Below the pieces are notes generated by a model. It searched no databases. It was not told the origin of the DNA and was given only the letters and a program-made list of their open reading frames with translations. Below, piece after piece: positions 25,606-38,300 of a stretch of DNA of 64,000 nucleotides. The first letter of the stretch is position 1. Every line of letters starts with the position of its first letter. The stretch covers positions 8,722,479 through 8,786,478 of the forward strand of contig CM072899.1 in assembly GCA_037013685.1 (NCBI GenBank). The letters are read 5' to 3'. This DNA comes from Acridotheres tristis (Eukaryota > Chordata > Aves > Passeriformes > Sturnidae). The translations under genes and the position numbers were made by a program.

Positions 25606-28600
25606 AAGTATAATCAACATTTTCCCCACAGGCACAGCATGCCAGGTCCTCTGCCACCAGTCGAGCATCACCATCACCCATCCCACAGCCCTGCACACAG
25701 GAGAGCCCCCTGCCCACATGGCACAGGGTAAAGTCATCCCTGAGGATGCTCAGACTTTGGTTGTTTCCCCTTGGAGCTCTTGCCAATGTCCTGCAGTCTC
25801 CTACTGCCACAATAAGGCCAGAAGTCCACAGGGAGAGCATGCAGCAATGTAGATTGATATTTGCAGGCCAGAATATCATTCATTCCTGGGTGTTACGAAC
25901 TGGTTTAAACCCAGAATCGCAAAGAAAACTAAAAGTCTCTGTGTATAAAATGGAAAGAACTTAGAAGGTTCAAAATATTCCCAGAAAAAGAGATAAAAAC
26001 CAAACGAGATTAAATATTGATGCCCAAAAAATAGATAAATTTTTATTTCATAGAGGCAAAGAGAAAGAAAGTGAAAAGTAGGGGAAAGCTAGAAAATGCT
26101 GAAGTTACTTTTAAAAGAATAGGATAGGTCACCACCTCACTGTGCTACCTTTGTTGCTGCTGAGGCAGGATGGGGGAGTGGAACAAGTTTTGCCCTTTTT
26201 TTTCCTGCTGTTTGAAGCATTTTATCTGCCTTCCCGGATCTGTCGGGCTGCGATGCAGCAGCCCATCCTCCGGGATGCAGGAGCGGTGCCGGTCCCCGCG
26301 GCCAAACCTCGATCCACTCGCGGTGCTCTCACCACGGGACAGGGACAGGGTCGGGGTTCCACAGCTCACTGCGACTTCGGTCCAGGGGTGCAGGATGGCG
26401 GTTCTCCCCAAGAGGACAGCAGGCAGCAGGTGATGGTGTAGGTGGGGGAAAGGCAAAGGTCAAGGATCCTGCCCTTCCACATTTTGCACCGGTTTTGCCT
26501 TCCTTTTTATGGGTCTCTAGGCAGGTGCTCATAGTCCATCTCACCCGTAGTTTTCAGGTGTTCAAGAGTGATTATGGTAAGCAGATATAACGACAGAGCA
26601 CTTTTTGAAGCCATTCTCTTTATTATCAGGTTCTTACACTGCATTAAATCCAAGCTAAATCCTCTGGGACACATCCCCATCAAAGGTCAGGATAATGCCA
26701 GGGATGTGCCAATCTTGCTTTGCCCTCAGGGATGGATGGATGGATGGATGGATGGATGGATGGATGGATGGATAGATGGATGGATGGATGGATGTGCAGG
26801 TTTCTTGGGCAGCTGAAGTTGTGCAGCACAACCAATAGGTGGGAGCCTTTAACCGGCAGAGCCAGAGCCAGCATCACTCCGGAGCGATTCAAGGCACCCG
26901 GGCTGGCACCCACTCGGGTCACCACACACTGGGAGCTGCACCCCAACCTGAGGCCAGCCCACACTGCCAGGAGAGGAAAGATCCCTGCCCAAAGGTGGGG
27001 CAGGAAAGCCCCACAGTCCTCCTAGGGCAGTCCCTACGCTGCTGCCAAAACCAAGCAGGTCCTGGGGAGCATCTGCCTCTGCTCCTGTCCAGATGCATCA
27101 GCCAAGTCTGTTCCCAACCCCTCCCTGAGCCCCAGCACTGCTGGGATCAGATGAGCACGGGTGACTGCTGAGTTTATCTGTCATCTGAGACAGGGATGAA
27201 TTTGCATCATGTACAGACTTTAATTTCCGATGATTTTATCTGTTTTTTCCCCATTCTCTGAAGCAGACAAGCAGTTTTGCAGAACGTGAGGATGGAGTGT
27301 TTCTCCTGGAGTATTTGGAGCTGCCTGGGATAACAGACTGTCCTGCACAGCCTTCTCTGCTTCCAACAGCCCCTGCACATCTCCTAGCAGGCAGTTCACA
27401 GGGTTATCCAAGCCCTGAGGTCAGGCCAGGGAAGCAGAAGTGAGGAGCACGGGCAGGATAAGGACACAGCCTGTCCTGTGCTGGTCACCTGAATGATGAA
27501 ACCCTGGATCCAAAGCTCAACACCACCAATCAATTGGTTTTCCCTAAACAAGGAAAAATCCCCACACAAACTGTGTAACACCTGTAAGAACTTCCAAAGG
27601 CAGAACTGAAATGAAACCCTGAAACAGCCATCACAGAGGAATCCCCGAAGAGGTGTAGTATTTTATCCCAGCTTATCCTCCCATGCTCTTAGCACACACC
27701 TGATGGCACTGAGGGAAACCTCTGCCATAAATCGATCCCTAAATCTGCTGCAACAACAGCAGTTAATCCCAAGCGCTGAATCATCCCTACCAGTGGCAGC
27801 AGTGAGAAATAACACAACGAGCAGACACAACAGCCCTGCAGAAGCTGCCAGCATAAATATGCCAACTATTTTAAGCCCCTCAAAGGATCTAGATTCACTC
27901 ATAAACCAAACTGAAAACAGCCCAAGAGCTGTAAAGGTGGCTCCACAGGGTAAACGAGAGCACAGCATCAACTACAGCCCCAAAAACAACCAGCTCCATT
28001 CAGCCACAGGAAACTCTTCCTACCCCTTCTCAGTGCACATTAGAAATCTGGTTTGAAGCCAAAATAAAGGAAATTTATGTTTCAGCACGCTACAGGCAGT
28101 TAAAACTAGCTCTGAATCCATCACAGAGCAGTTACTAAGGTACATCACTGTTTTCAAGGAATAGGGAGAGCTAAAAGTGCAACTCCTGTGCAGGGACCTT
28201 CAGTAGCAGCCAGTGTTTTGAAGAGCCATTCCTTCCAAAGTCTCTGTGTCCTGATAAATAAATCAGAGTTTTTTAAAATATCCAGACACTGAGAGGCAGT
28301 GAATAAATATGGATTCATGAGTCAAATTGAACTTGCTAATTTCTTAAAAAGAATCTGAAAAGGACAGTGAGTGCAGGGACAGCAATCTCCAAATGAGATT
28401 TTTGCAGTGCTGTGGCATTTTGAAAGCTGTATTACTGCAGGGACAGGCACCTACCTGGCTGGTCTGCGCTGTGCTGCGTCCCCAGAGTCTTCACCAAACA
28501 CAAGCCTGACCCACCCGGACACCCAGGATGCAGCTTCAGGTAACCTGGGCTCACCTGGGGTCACAGGAGGCACCGACGCTGCAGCAGCAAACAGGCAGCC

Positions 28601-28860
28601 CGGAGTGTTTGTGGGAGCAAAGTTTGCAAAATCCAGTGCTGCAACAGGAGCCAAGAGCCAGGATGCAGACGAGAAGCAGAGGGATAATCTTCCTTTATTT
28701 TTGGGGGGTCATTTGGGCAAAGCACCAAAGGAGTATCTAGGAAAGATGCCACAGGCAAGGACCTGCGGGTGCCCGGCCGCAGCTGGGCGAATCCGCATCC
28801 TGTGACATCTTGCCCTGTCAAGTGCAATTACTGTAATCTTCCACAGCCTCTCAAAATACG
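25606..28860. other. Intergenic DNA between FAM3D and a CpG island
   Basis: No recognised gene. A CpG-rich patch lies at about 26.23-26.40 kb and an ATGG microsatellite at 26.73 kb. At 27663-27968 both strands are open for about 100 codons; the minus-strand frame encodes a striking hydrophobic segment (see findings). An acceptor-like signal ends at 28440, followed by an open frame to 28805 with no recognisable domain. Confidence 0.5.
26730..26795. repeat. (ATGG)n tetranucleotide microsatellite
   Basis: About 16 tandem ATGG units with one interruption (gatagatgg). It is pure enough to be length-polymorphic. Confidence 0.97.
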
Positions 28861-28869
28861 GATCCCGGC

Positions 28870-29300
28870 TTAGAAACCGGGCATCCACAGCATGAAAGCT
28901 GCCTTTGTGCCCGGGCAGAGCCTGGGTGCGAGCCAGCCGTTAGGTGCATGAAGAAAATGAGTTCTCCACGTGCTGGAAGAAGGGAGGAAAAGCAAGCTTT
29001 CCCACCCGAGCCCGCCGCAGACGGGCTGGGTTTCACGCACGTCTCCCCGGAGCAGGCTCGGAGGGGCCGGGAGCAGCACGGGCGCCTGTCCCCCCGGCAG
29101 TGACCGCCGACAGCCCCGCGCACCGGAGCACAGCCCGCACCGCCGACCATGGGCGCGTCTCACGGGAAAAAGGTACCGGGGCTTTCCTCAGGGCTGGTGG
29201 TGAGATGGGATGGAGAAGGCACCGTCTCCTCACGTGGGGCTGGTGCTGCCCCACGCGTGCTAAGGCGGCTGATGGCAGCGAGGGATTAGAGGAAGGGACC
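28870..29300 (+). promoter_or_regulatory. CpG island, putative promoter
   Basis: CpG density rises sharply here relative to both flanks, with many CG dinucleotides between about 28990 and 29170 and GC-box-like GGGGCCGGG. There is no TATA box at the right place. The island ends over an ATG in good Kozak context (gccgaccATGG) at 29149 and a splice donor at 29173, the normal layout of a vertebrate CpG-island promoter with a coding first exon. The + direction is inferred from that donor. Confidence 0.6.
29149..29172 (+). other. Novel gene, candidate coding exon 1 (MGASHGKK)
   Basis: The ATG is in strong Kozak context at the 3' edge of a CpG island. Eight codons end exactly at AAAAAG followed by gtaccg. 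The glycine at position 2 and the downstream lysines are typical of myristoylated, membrane-tethered proteins. The donor is acceptable but not perfect at positions +4 to +6. Confidence 0.4.
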
Positions 29301-32300
29301 CGCTCCTGGGTGTGGGTGCCACTCGTCAGGGCCGGATTAAGGAATTCCATCTAATGGGCTCAGCATCATCGGGGCTTTCAGGACAGCAAGGAGGGGATCA
29401 GAGCATTGCAAGCATTGCATTAGGACAGACAAAGTTTGGTTCTCTCGGGAGAAATGTCAGATTTGTTCTGAATGCATCCAGCAACCTCTGGGATATCTCC
29501 TGTAGATGCAGTGCAGAGCAAGCCCTGAGTATTTCTTGGCCTGGGAATTGGTGCCAGCTCCCTCCCAGGACAAGGAGGAGCTGGGCCAGGTCCCACAGTA
29601 TATCCCCCTCCTCCAAATCTCCTGGGGATTTGGTCAAACTGCTCCAAATGGAAACAGTTTTATGGAGTCAGAGCCCCGCAGAGATGGCTAGAGATGGTTG
29701 TGCTGAGGATGTTGTTGGATATAATTTTGCTTCTATAGCTGATGACATCAGTGCCTAGAGATGCATCATCCGTGCTCAGTTCAATGTCTTGTCTGGATAA
29801 GGCTTCCATAGCTCATCTCCCAGCTCTAAGAGAAACACACCTGTGCACCACACTAGGTCAATAACTTCCACTGGAATGGGGACAGCAGTGACCCTTTGCC
29901 CCACCAGGGACCCTTCATGTTCAGCTGAGCATGACTGTGGCTTTCAGAGGTATGGGCACCAAATGTGCCTTTCAGAATTTTGCAAACTTGCCAGACTTTC
30001 TCCCAAAACCAGAGCTAGACACTCTTGCAGGGCAAACATGTGCAGAAGCAACCCACTGGCCAGTGTGATCAACACCCAGAAGGAAAATCAGAGCTGAAGT
30101 GGGACTGGTAAACATTATTCTACTTTTTTGGACTTCTTACAAGTGCCAGGTACAGGAGGTGCTGCTGCCAGCCAGCCCAGTGCTGCTCCAGCACCCATCC
30201 CAGGTACCAAAGCCACGCTGGCCTCAGCACAGATGGGAGCCATGGTTGTTCCCGTGGCTCAGGGCTACAACACACCCAGGAGGAGCCATGCTCTGCCCAC
30301 AGCTAATCCCCAGGCCCCTGCTCACGTGGCCCTGACCTTCAGGCCCCGGCGCATTTGTAGAGGCATTACTGGAAGCAGGGAAATAAGCTGGTTAGGTCAG
30401 GCTTGGCTCAGTGCCACCCAGTTAAGCCCTGCTGCATACAAAGCAGCCCATGCCAGCCTCCTGACCACCAGACCAGACTGCTTTTGGACAGCTTTCCCCA
30501 CTGTTCCCTGTCTCTGAAACACCACGATCCCACCACAGCCCAGCACTGAATGGCCTGGCTTTGAAACCCTGCCGGGAGCTCCAGCTCTCCAGCTTCTTGG
30601 CAGCTCCTAAAAGCTGAGACAGTTTTACTTTCATGGGTACCAAAAGGTCAGAGATGTCACTCCCATTTCAGCCTCCCAAATGTTGCCTGGGTTGACAAAA
30701 GCCTGTGCCACTGCCCACCTGGCACCAAGCAGGGATGTCTGACTGGCAGCTCCTGGGTCGGCGCTTTTCCCTCAGGCTGATGATGATGGGAGATGAAAAC
30801 AAGACAAGTCTTTCTGCTGCCTTTTTAGGGTGGGTGTGAATAGCAGGATCCAGCTCTCCTGATGAGCAGGATGAGTCCAGATGGCAGGCAGGAAAGCTCC
30901 TCTTCCCCCAGCCCTTGCAGAACCAGGGCTCAGGGACCTGAGGCATAGCTCAGGGCCCAGGGACCTGCCAGGTCTGAACCCATCTATCAGCAGCAGCCCA
31001 GAGAGGACCCACAGGGAGCACAGAGCAGGGCTCGGCACCCCTCACCAGCACAGCCTGCATTAGCAGTCTCAGCTGCACCTCTGTTAAGCTTAGTCCAGAA
31101 CAGCACTCCAAGGGGATTACAGTAGTAGACTGTGGAGTGCAAGGCAATCCCCAGCTCCACAACAAAAGGGACCGGAAAGGCTGCCAGCATGGCTCCAAGG
31201 ACATTTTTACTTTAAAAGGCTGCATCTTGTCCCAAAAAACCTGTTCTCATATCACCAGTGTTCTGTGGGCCCAAGCCAACAGCAGGGTTCCAGCAAGACA
31301 GACTTTTGCTGGGGTGCCCTTCTCTTGAAGGGAAGGCAAGGACTTTGCCACAGGCTAGTTCATGGATGCTGCAGAGCTGGTGCTGATTCTCTGATGAGCT
31401 GGTGATGGTTCCCTGCTGATTCCTCTGCTCTGCAGGGCTTCAGCCCCACTGGTGTGGCTGACATCCCTCAGCAAACATCCTTCAAATAATCTGCAAGCAC
31501 AGCCTCACCAGCAACAGATCCCCAGGGTGCCAGGGCAGATGCTCCAGACCCTCTGGCAGTGGAGGAGGTTGTTCCCAGGCACCTGCACCTCTCCACTTGT
31601 TTTCTCAAGGCAGAGTTTGCATAGTGGCTGTTTCCCCAGGGAAAGTTTTCTGTCCCCAAATTCCCAAGAGTGTCAGTTTACACTAATGTCAGATGAGCCT
31701 GGATTAGCCCTGCTGCTGAGCAGGGAGCTTTGCTCTGTGGCTGGTTTAGAACAACAAGAGGCAGCACGCCAGTGGCAGGGAGAGAGGCTCTGCTTGTTCA
31801 GGCAAACCACAGTACCTGGCTGCCCGTGCTGAAAACAGGGCTTTGAGAATATCCTTCAAAACTCCTCCATCTGAGTAGGACAGGACAAGCATTTCTGGGA
31901 GCTGCTGGTGGGATTTCCCCACAAGCACAACTCACCCCACTAGTGAGGGACCCCACAGTATGGCCAGAGAAGTGTTTTAGCCTGTGCCACAGAATGACAA
32001 AGGGGTCTGAAACAGCCAGCACCTTGTGACACCCCAAGGAAGACCCATGGGCCAGCAGCCCCTCTCACGTGGAGGAAATATTACTCCTAAGCAGTGAGCT
32101 GGGACACCTCTGCTCCATCCACAGAGCAGCAGGCACAGTGGGATTTTCCTGGCTCTCCCTGACAAGTATTTCAGAAAGCTGGTAGCCAGCACCCTGCCAG
32201 CTCTTTGAAAGTGTCCCTGTGCCTGTGCAGCACAAAATCCCTCCAAGGGACCCTGCCTGCTCTGACCCTGCAGCCCCTTAGGCTGTCTCCCCTTATCAGC

Positions 32301-35300
32301 CAGCGCTGCTCCCTGTCAGCAAGAGGAGCTGCAGGTGCCAAAATCCCTGAGCACAACAAGTCACACCGACAGCCACAGAATGCCAATGGCTGTTTGGTGG
32401 CACTGGCCTCGGGAGCAAATCCAAAAACCAGATGGCAACCAGGAACCACAATGTTTCAGTGTCCTTGAGCATTGCACTTCTTGGGGAGAAGGGTTTGCAT
32501 GTGCTGCCTGCAGCAAGCCTTGCTTAGAGGGGCAGGGATGAGAGCTACAGAGGTGTACCAATAAAGTCCCATAGTGCCTCAGGAGTGGGGACATTAGTGA
32601 TAAAAAGCCCATTTCTGAGCAGAACTAACACACACTCAGAAAATAACAGCTCTGCATCATGAGGCAGTAAAATTCTCTAAGTCCTCTCATCTGTCTGACA
32701 CAGCACAGTCCAGAGTGGGGGAGCTGGGAGCACAGATAGTCCCAAAACCTCCACAGAAGCCCTCTAAGGTGACTTTATCCTGCTTCTTGCCTTCCTCTTT
32801 TTCAACCCTTTAAGGTCCCACAGGTGGACTCATGGAGACTCTAAGTAGAGACAGTGCTCTGGGCTTTTGTAGCTTTTAAAGTGAATAACATGCTGTAGCA
32901 TCCCAACCCTCGGAAGCCAAACTCATTGCAATGGGGCTGATCTAGCTCCTAGAATGCGATCAAAGCTTTATTTCTCACTTCTCCATCCCAAGCTCCTAGA
33001 CGTACCAGTAAACCAGCTCCAACACCTAACATAGCCCGCTCCCTGCCTCCAAACAGACCAACATTCTGGTCCTGAGAGCTCAAATGGGCTCAGTGAGACA
33101 GGGAACTAATTTGGACCCAGCTAGCCCAGGCTGAAACTCTGCCTTCATGCATGACAAGTGGCACAAGGGTTTGATCCGTGGGTGAGAGTGCTGGGCAGGA
33201 CACAGAATGTGCTGCCAGCCCCTCCAGGGCAAGGGCAGAGGTTATCCAGCACTGGCTAATGCTGCCTGCAGCACTGGGGCTGCAAGGGAGTCATGGAGAG
33301 GGCTCAGACTGAAGGAAGGTGCACAATGTGCTCATGGAGAGACCAAGAACATCAGTGCATGGGGAATGCTGCAGCTGCTGGCTCTGGGATGGCTCAGCAG
33401 TCCTCAAATAAAAATAGATTAAAGTAATTAAAGGCTTCGTTGGTTCCCTCTGCTCCTGGAGGGACTTAAGTGGCATCTGCTGCCTCCTCCTGAACCCTGG
33501 GATGCTAACAGGGATGCTTCGTGTCTTCCTTCACTGCCCCCTCCCTTTGCAGCCTGTGGTGGTATTTGCAGCCTGGCAGGTGACATCTCATCCCAGACAA
33601 CAGCCAAATCTCCTCCCTTTCAGCCCCTTCCTTTGGGGTCTCGTCTGCACAGGACCCAGCTGGCACACACTGCCCGCAGGGATCAGACCACCCCACTCTG
33701 ACCATCTGCTACCAGCAGTGCCTGGGGCTGGTGGGGCATTTCTGCCCTTGCTTTTCACAAACTCCATTTTTCCAAGGTAAGGACCAATTCAAGTGACCCT
33801 GGGCAGGTAAAGAGTCCCACAAGGAGGTGTCATAAGAGCAAATTTCTGATGGCAGCCCTATCCTTGGCCCCTAACATATGGTCCCTAGTTGTGAAATGGA
33901 GTGATGAGAAATGGAGCGATGATGCCACTGCAGCCTGGCAGCTCTAGGACAGCATGACACCGTGCCAGAAATAAACACTGTCCCTATTAATCATGTGGCA
34001 TAAGCCTCACTTTTCACAAAACAACATTCTTCAAGGCACTTTAGAGTATCTTAATGGTCTCTCTGCAACATGACAACAATTCACTCCAAAGCTGTTGGAG
34101 CCCTTTTGTGCCAGTGACTGATGTTCTTCCTGTGCAATCAGCAGCATCCTCAGAAATAGTGGAGCAGTCTTTCATATCAGCAGTGGTATCACATCTCCAG
34201 CACAGGGCAAGAATAAGCTCCTGAGACAGGTAAAAATGGTTTATTCATTGTAGCAACTTAACTGCTGCTGACAACATTGAGGTGGGTGATATAGGTACTT
34301 CCAACAGTGAACAGGGCTACAATTTGGCTTTGCCCTGGTATGCAGAGCTGGTGTGTGCTCTGCACTTGGCAAGGGACCAGATTAAAAAGCACTGAACTGC
34401 AAGTGAGGATTTCCTTAGGGACCAAGGCAGAACAGCAGGTTCATCGGTGTGTGCACAACCCTGCTTTGTGCCAAGAGCCTCTTCATGCCCTTCTCAGTGG
34501 GATGAATGCTGACAAATGAGCCTTGTGCACTGGCTGCTGTGGGGCTGAGCCCTGCTCTGATTGCTCTCATTAATCTGCAGGAAATTTTCTGCTGAGGTCT
34601 GGTGTGTCACATCCCACCTCCCCAGCCGTGCACCGGGAACAGCCAGGGAGCAGCGTTTGCTCAGCCACGGTGGGAGCCACAGGGCTCCCTCCATCCCCAC
34701 GCTGCTGCCTCCCTGCTTTAGTTGGGGTTTCTGTCCTTTTTTGTTGACAGTCAGTGAAATGGGACTCGATTTGCTGCCAGCTTTCACACCACAGGAGGGC
34801 TGTGCTTGCCTTCTGGGACCACAGGGATTTGGGAGCGGGAATGACATTGGTGAAATAGACAGGCAGGGGTCAGCACAGCACTCATCTGTGTCAAATTGTG
34901 TGTTCTTTATGAATAAAATAACACCAAGCACTATTTGAAGCATTTACAATTTTCTACTCGACTAGGCAGCAAAGTGGCCACCTGGATGGTGCTCCCAGAT
35001 ACTGGCACAGGAGCTGGGAGTGTCAGCCTGACCCCATAGGCAGACCAAGAGTCCAGTCCCCTTCTGTAAGCCTAAATTTACAAATTCCTGGGGTCAAAAC
35101 ATCCTTGAGGCTGTTGGCTGCTCTCGTGAGAGTGGCCACATGCATCTGCCCTCAGGTCACTTCAACCCAAGAAAGGCTGAAGACTTGTAGAGGTCAAAAG
35201 ACCAGTAATGAAATCTTACACCAATAACTTGATATTTCTTAGAGTCCTTTGCAATATGATAGTGAAATCAGCTATGGTTGTGGCCAGGGACCAATACAAG

Positions 35301-38300
35301 CTCAGGTTCGTTTGAAAACCCAGCTCCCTCCAGGCAGGTGTGATGGAGGGCTGGGCACGGGCACAGGACAGGGAGCACTGGGGCTGGGCTAAGGCACGCA
35401 CTGGATGCTGTGGTTGCTCCAAGACCCCTCTCCATGACAAAGATTTTATAGTTGCTGGCCCAGGAATGCTGGGATGTGCCTGGACACCGACTCCTGGGTT
35501 CCTGCCAGTCCCGACTGCAAAACCTGCCAATATAACAGGGTCCCATAATGAGCTGGGAGCACAGGAATGTGCACAGTCAAGCTCCCTGCCAAGGAGTAAC
35601 CCTCCCAAAGCCGGCACTGCTCTGCCTCTGCAAGGGACAGAAACATGCAGTTTCTCACAACAATCCTGAGAGCAGCTCCATCGTGACCACCACCAGGAAG
35701 GCAGAGCCCAGTCTGCAAGCTGCAGAGGGAGCAGGGTGTTATACTGCCTTTCCTAACCCTCACGAAATTTTGGAAATTCATCCAAACTGCAGCACTTCCT
35801 TTGGCCAATGCCTTCAGAGAATTAGTAGCAGTATGAGGCACTGGGTTGTGCTGCTGATTTTCTCTGTTTCTCCTTACCAAGAACATAGTGTCATCCCAGC
35901 AAACATGTGCCCCAGCTTGCTGAATCAAATAAGCCTCAACATCTCACATGTCAGGACTTTGCAGCAAAACAATCGAGCTGACAGATTTTTGTGCATTGAC
36001 ATCACAGATGGGAAAAGGTCTTACTAATCCTCTGAGGTTCCTTCCAGTGGATGATTTCATTGATGTCTCTGGATCAGTCCCAGTTGCTGCAAATGAGCAT
36101 GGATAGACCAAAATTCAGCAATAACACAGGAGATTTGGGGAACAGCTCAGATGGCATCTCAGAGTCCAGGGGCGTATATGAGATGTTTTCATTCAGAGTA
36201 CTTAGAACAGCAAAAGGTATCTGGGGCTAATGAAAAATAATGGTAGAGAACAGTTTTGTTAACCTCTAAATCACATGTTTTGTGACTTAATCACACACAG
36301 AAATGCTGGCTTCAATTTCCCAGCCATCGATGAGCCTTGTTCCAGGTCATGATAATTCCTTTCAAAGTCTCTGGGTTCATCAATAAGGCCATTTTAATCC
36401 ATGGATGTGGTAATTCATTTAACATCAGTGTCAGGATCTGCTACAGCACCTTAGGGATAAAGTACCTTTCTCTGAGTCCATCTACTCCTAAACAGGCTGA
36501 GCAACATCTAACCCTGCTAATATCTCCCTCCCAAACCAGACCTGTGGGAGAGTCACATCAGCCTGAGTGGCATTTTACCCACCTTTATACCTCTTTATCA
36601 CCCTGATCTGATTGCAGCAGTTTCTTACCTAATTCATTAGCTTAGACTTTGCTATACAGATGCTCTGATACTGCCCCTTAATGGCACCTGTATTGATTTG
36701 AACCTGCCTGAAGCCATTCTCATCACCCTTTCCTTTCTCTGACCATGCTGATGGCTCGTTTCCCTGCTTTCATCAGAACACAGAGTCCAAAATTACTGTC
36801 AGTTGTGCTACAAGTAAACACTACAGCATCCACACGTGGGACAAATAACACTGATTAATGGTTCATACAAGGTGGCTGGCTTTAAGCTCCAGTAGGAGCA
36901 CTGGGGGGAGCCAGGGAGGAGGATAGTGGTTACAGCTGGTGGTTCAAAGCAGCCCATGCCTGTAATATTTCCTCCAGACATTTGCTGCAGGAGCTCTTTG
37001 CTCTGCATCCAAGTCAAGGCCAGGAACAGTCCTGCCAGAACATAGTGATGCCCAGGAAGTTTGGTAGTAACACTGAACAGCGCATGCAAAGCATGGAACT
37101 ACTTACTATTTATACCTTGTGTTGCTTTGTGGTATTTGACCCACTTAATCACCAGGCTAATTCCAGCTGAAGCAGTGGGTGTCCTCACTGTCATGGTGGA
37201 AGCACGGATGGGGATCCCAGGCAGGAGGAGCTTGCCTGCTCCCATCAGCAATGTCTCCAGGACTGTCCTGCTCAGCTGCAGAGGGACAGAGTGTTACTAT
37301 CTGATATTAGACTTTATTACTACTTCTTACTGCTGGCAAGATGCAGCCACACTGCACACAGAAGTGGTTTTCAGATGGAAATAGAAGGGCATTTACTGCA
37401 ACAAAAATTTCCCATCTGAGCCCTCACTCTGACAAATTAAGCCTTCTGACTATAATACCTGTCCCTCAGCTGGCTGGGGACAGAGTTCCAGAACCTGCTT
37501 TGTCCCATAGGGAGTAGGCAAAAGTCTTCCTCACCTGGGCAATCATTAACTGCCCAGGTGAGCTGGGGAGGTGCAAGGAGAAGCTGTCCGGCTCTGCAAA
37601 TATACTAATGGAGATTAGCAGGAGCGTGTAACCAACCAACCTGTGCCAAGAGGTGACAGGTACCAGGGACCCAGCATGGTCTGACCAGCCTACACATCCC
37701 CTGGCTTTGGCTTTGTCACCACCAAGGTCACCACCACGGTCTAACCAGCATGACTTCTGAGGTTGTACTGGGACTGCACAGAGTTTGTGCTGGGAGCTGG
37801 TGCCACAGGTTGGGAGGGAAGGCTGGGCTGCACAGACAGTCCCTACCACCACAAGCAGCACCTCAGCCCACAACAAGAATTAATCCAGCAGAGCAAATGT
37901 TTAACCAGCCTCCAGGGCCTCCCTGCAGCAGGAGGTGGAACGCCTTCAAGTCCAGCCCCAGTGCCTTCAGCAGAGTCAAGTTTTGCCTGCAGACTGGGAG
38001 TCTGACATGGCTGTGATGCTGCCATCCCAACCCCGAGCTGAGAGTGGAGATTTAATAAAGATCCAGGCAGAGCTGTCTGCTCTGTCACTCACAGCTGTAC
38101 CCAGGCTCCTCGGGGGCACACAGCGTTATCCCACTGTCACTGCACTCACATCAGTGGGCAGCACTGACACCCAGGGAGGGCCAGTGTTGATGTTGGGAAC
38201 TCACTCGACACATCTGGGGTGTTTTAATACACAGGAGACATGTCCACACAAGAAAGCTCCTGGTGCCACAGCAATTGGCTAAAGAGACGACAGCCAGCAG

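Noticed and set aside
28371..28805. 144-codon + strand frame with an acceptor-like CTGCAG at 28440
   Set aside because: The acceptor tract is poor, the one internal donor would leave an intron of under 40 bases, and the peptide is low in complexity.
35446..36027. Overlapping 160-codon (-) and 159-codon (+) frames
   Set aside because: The pair of open strands suggests chance. Neither has a recognisable motif or convincing splice borders.
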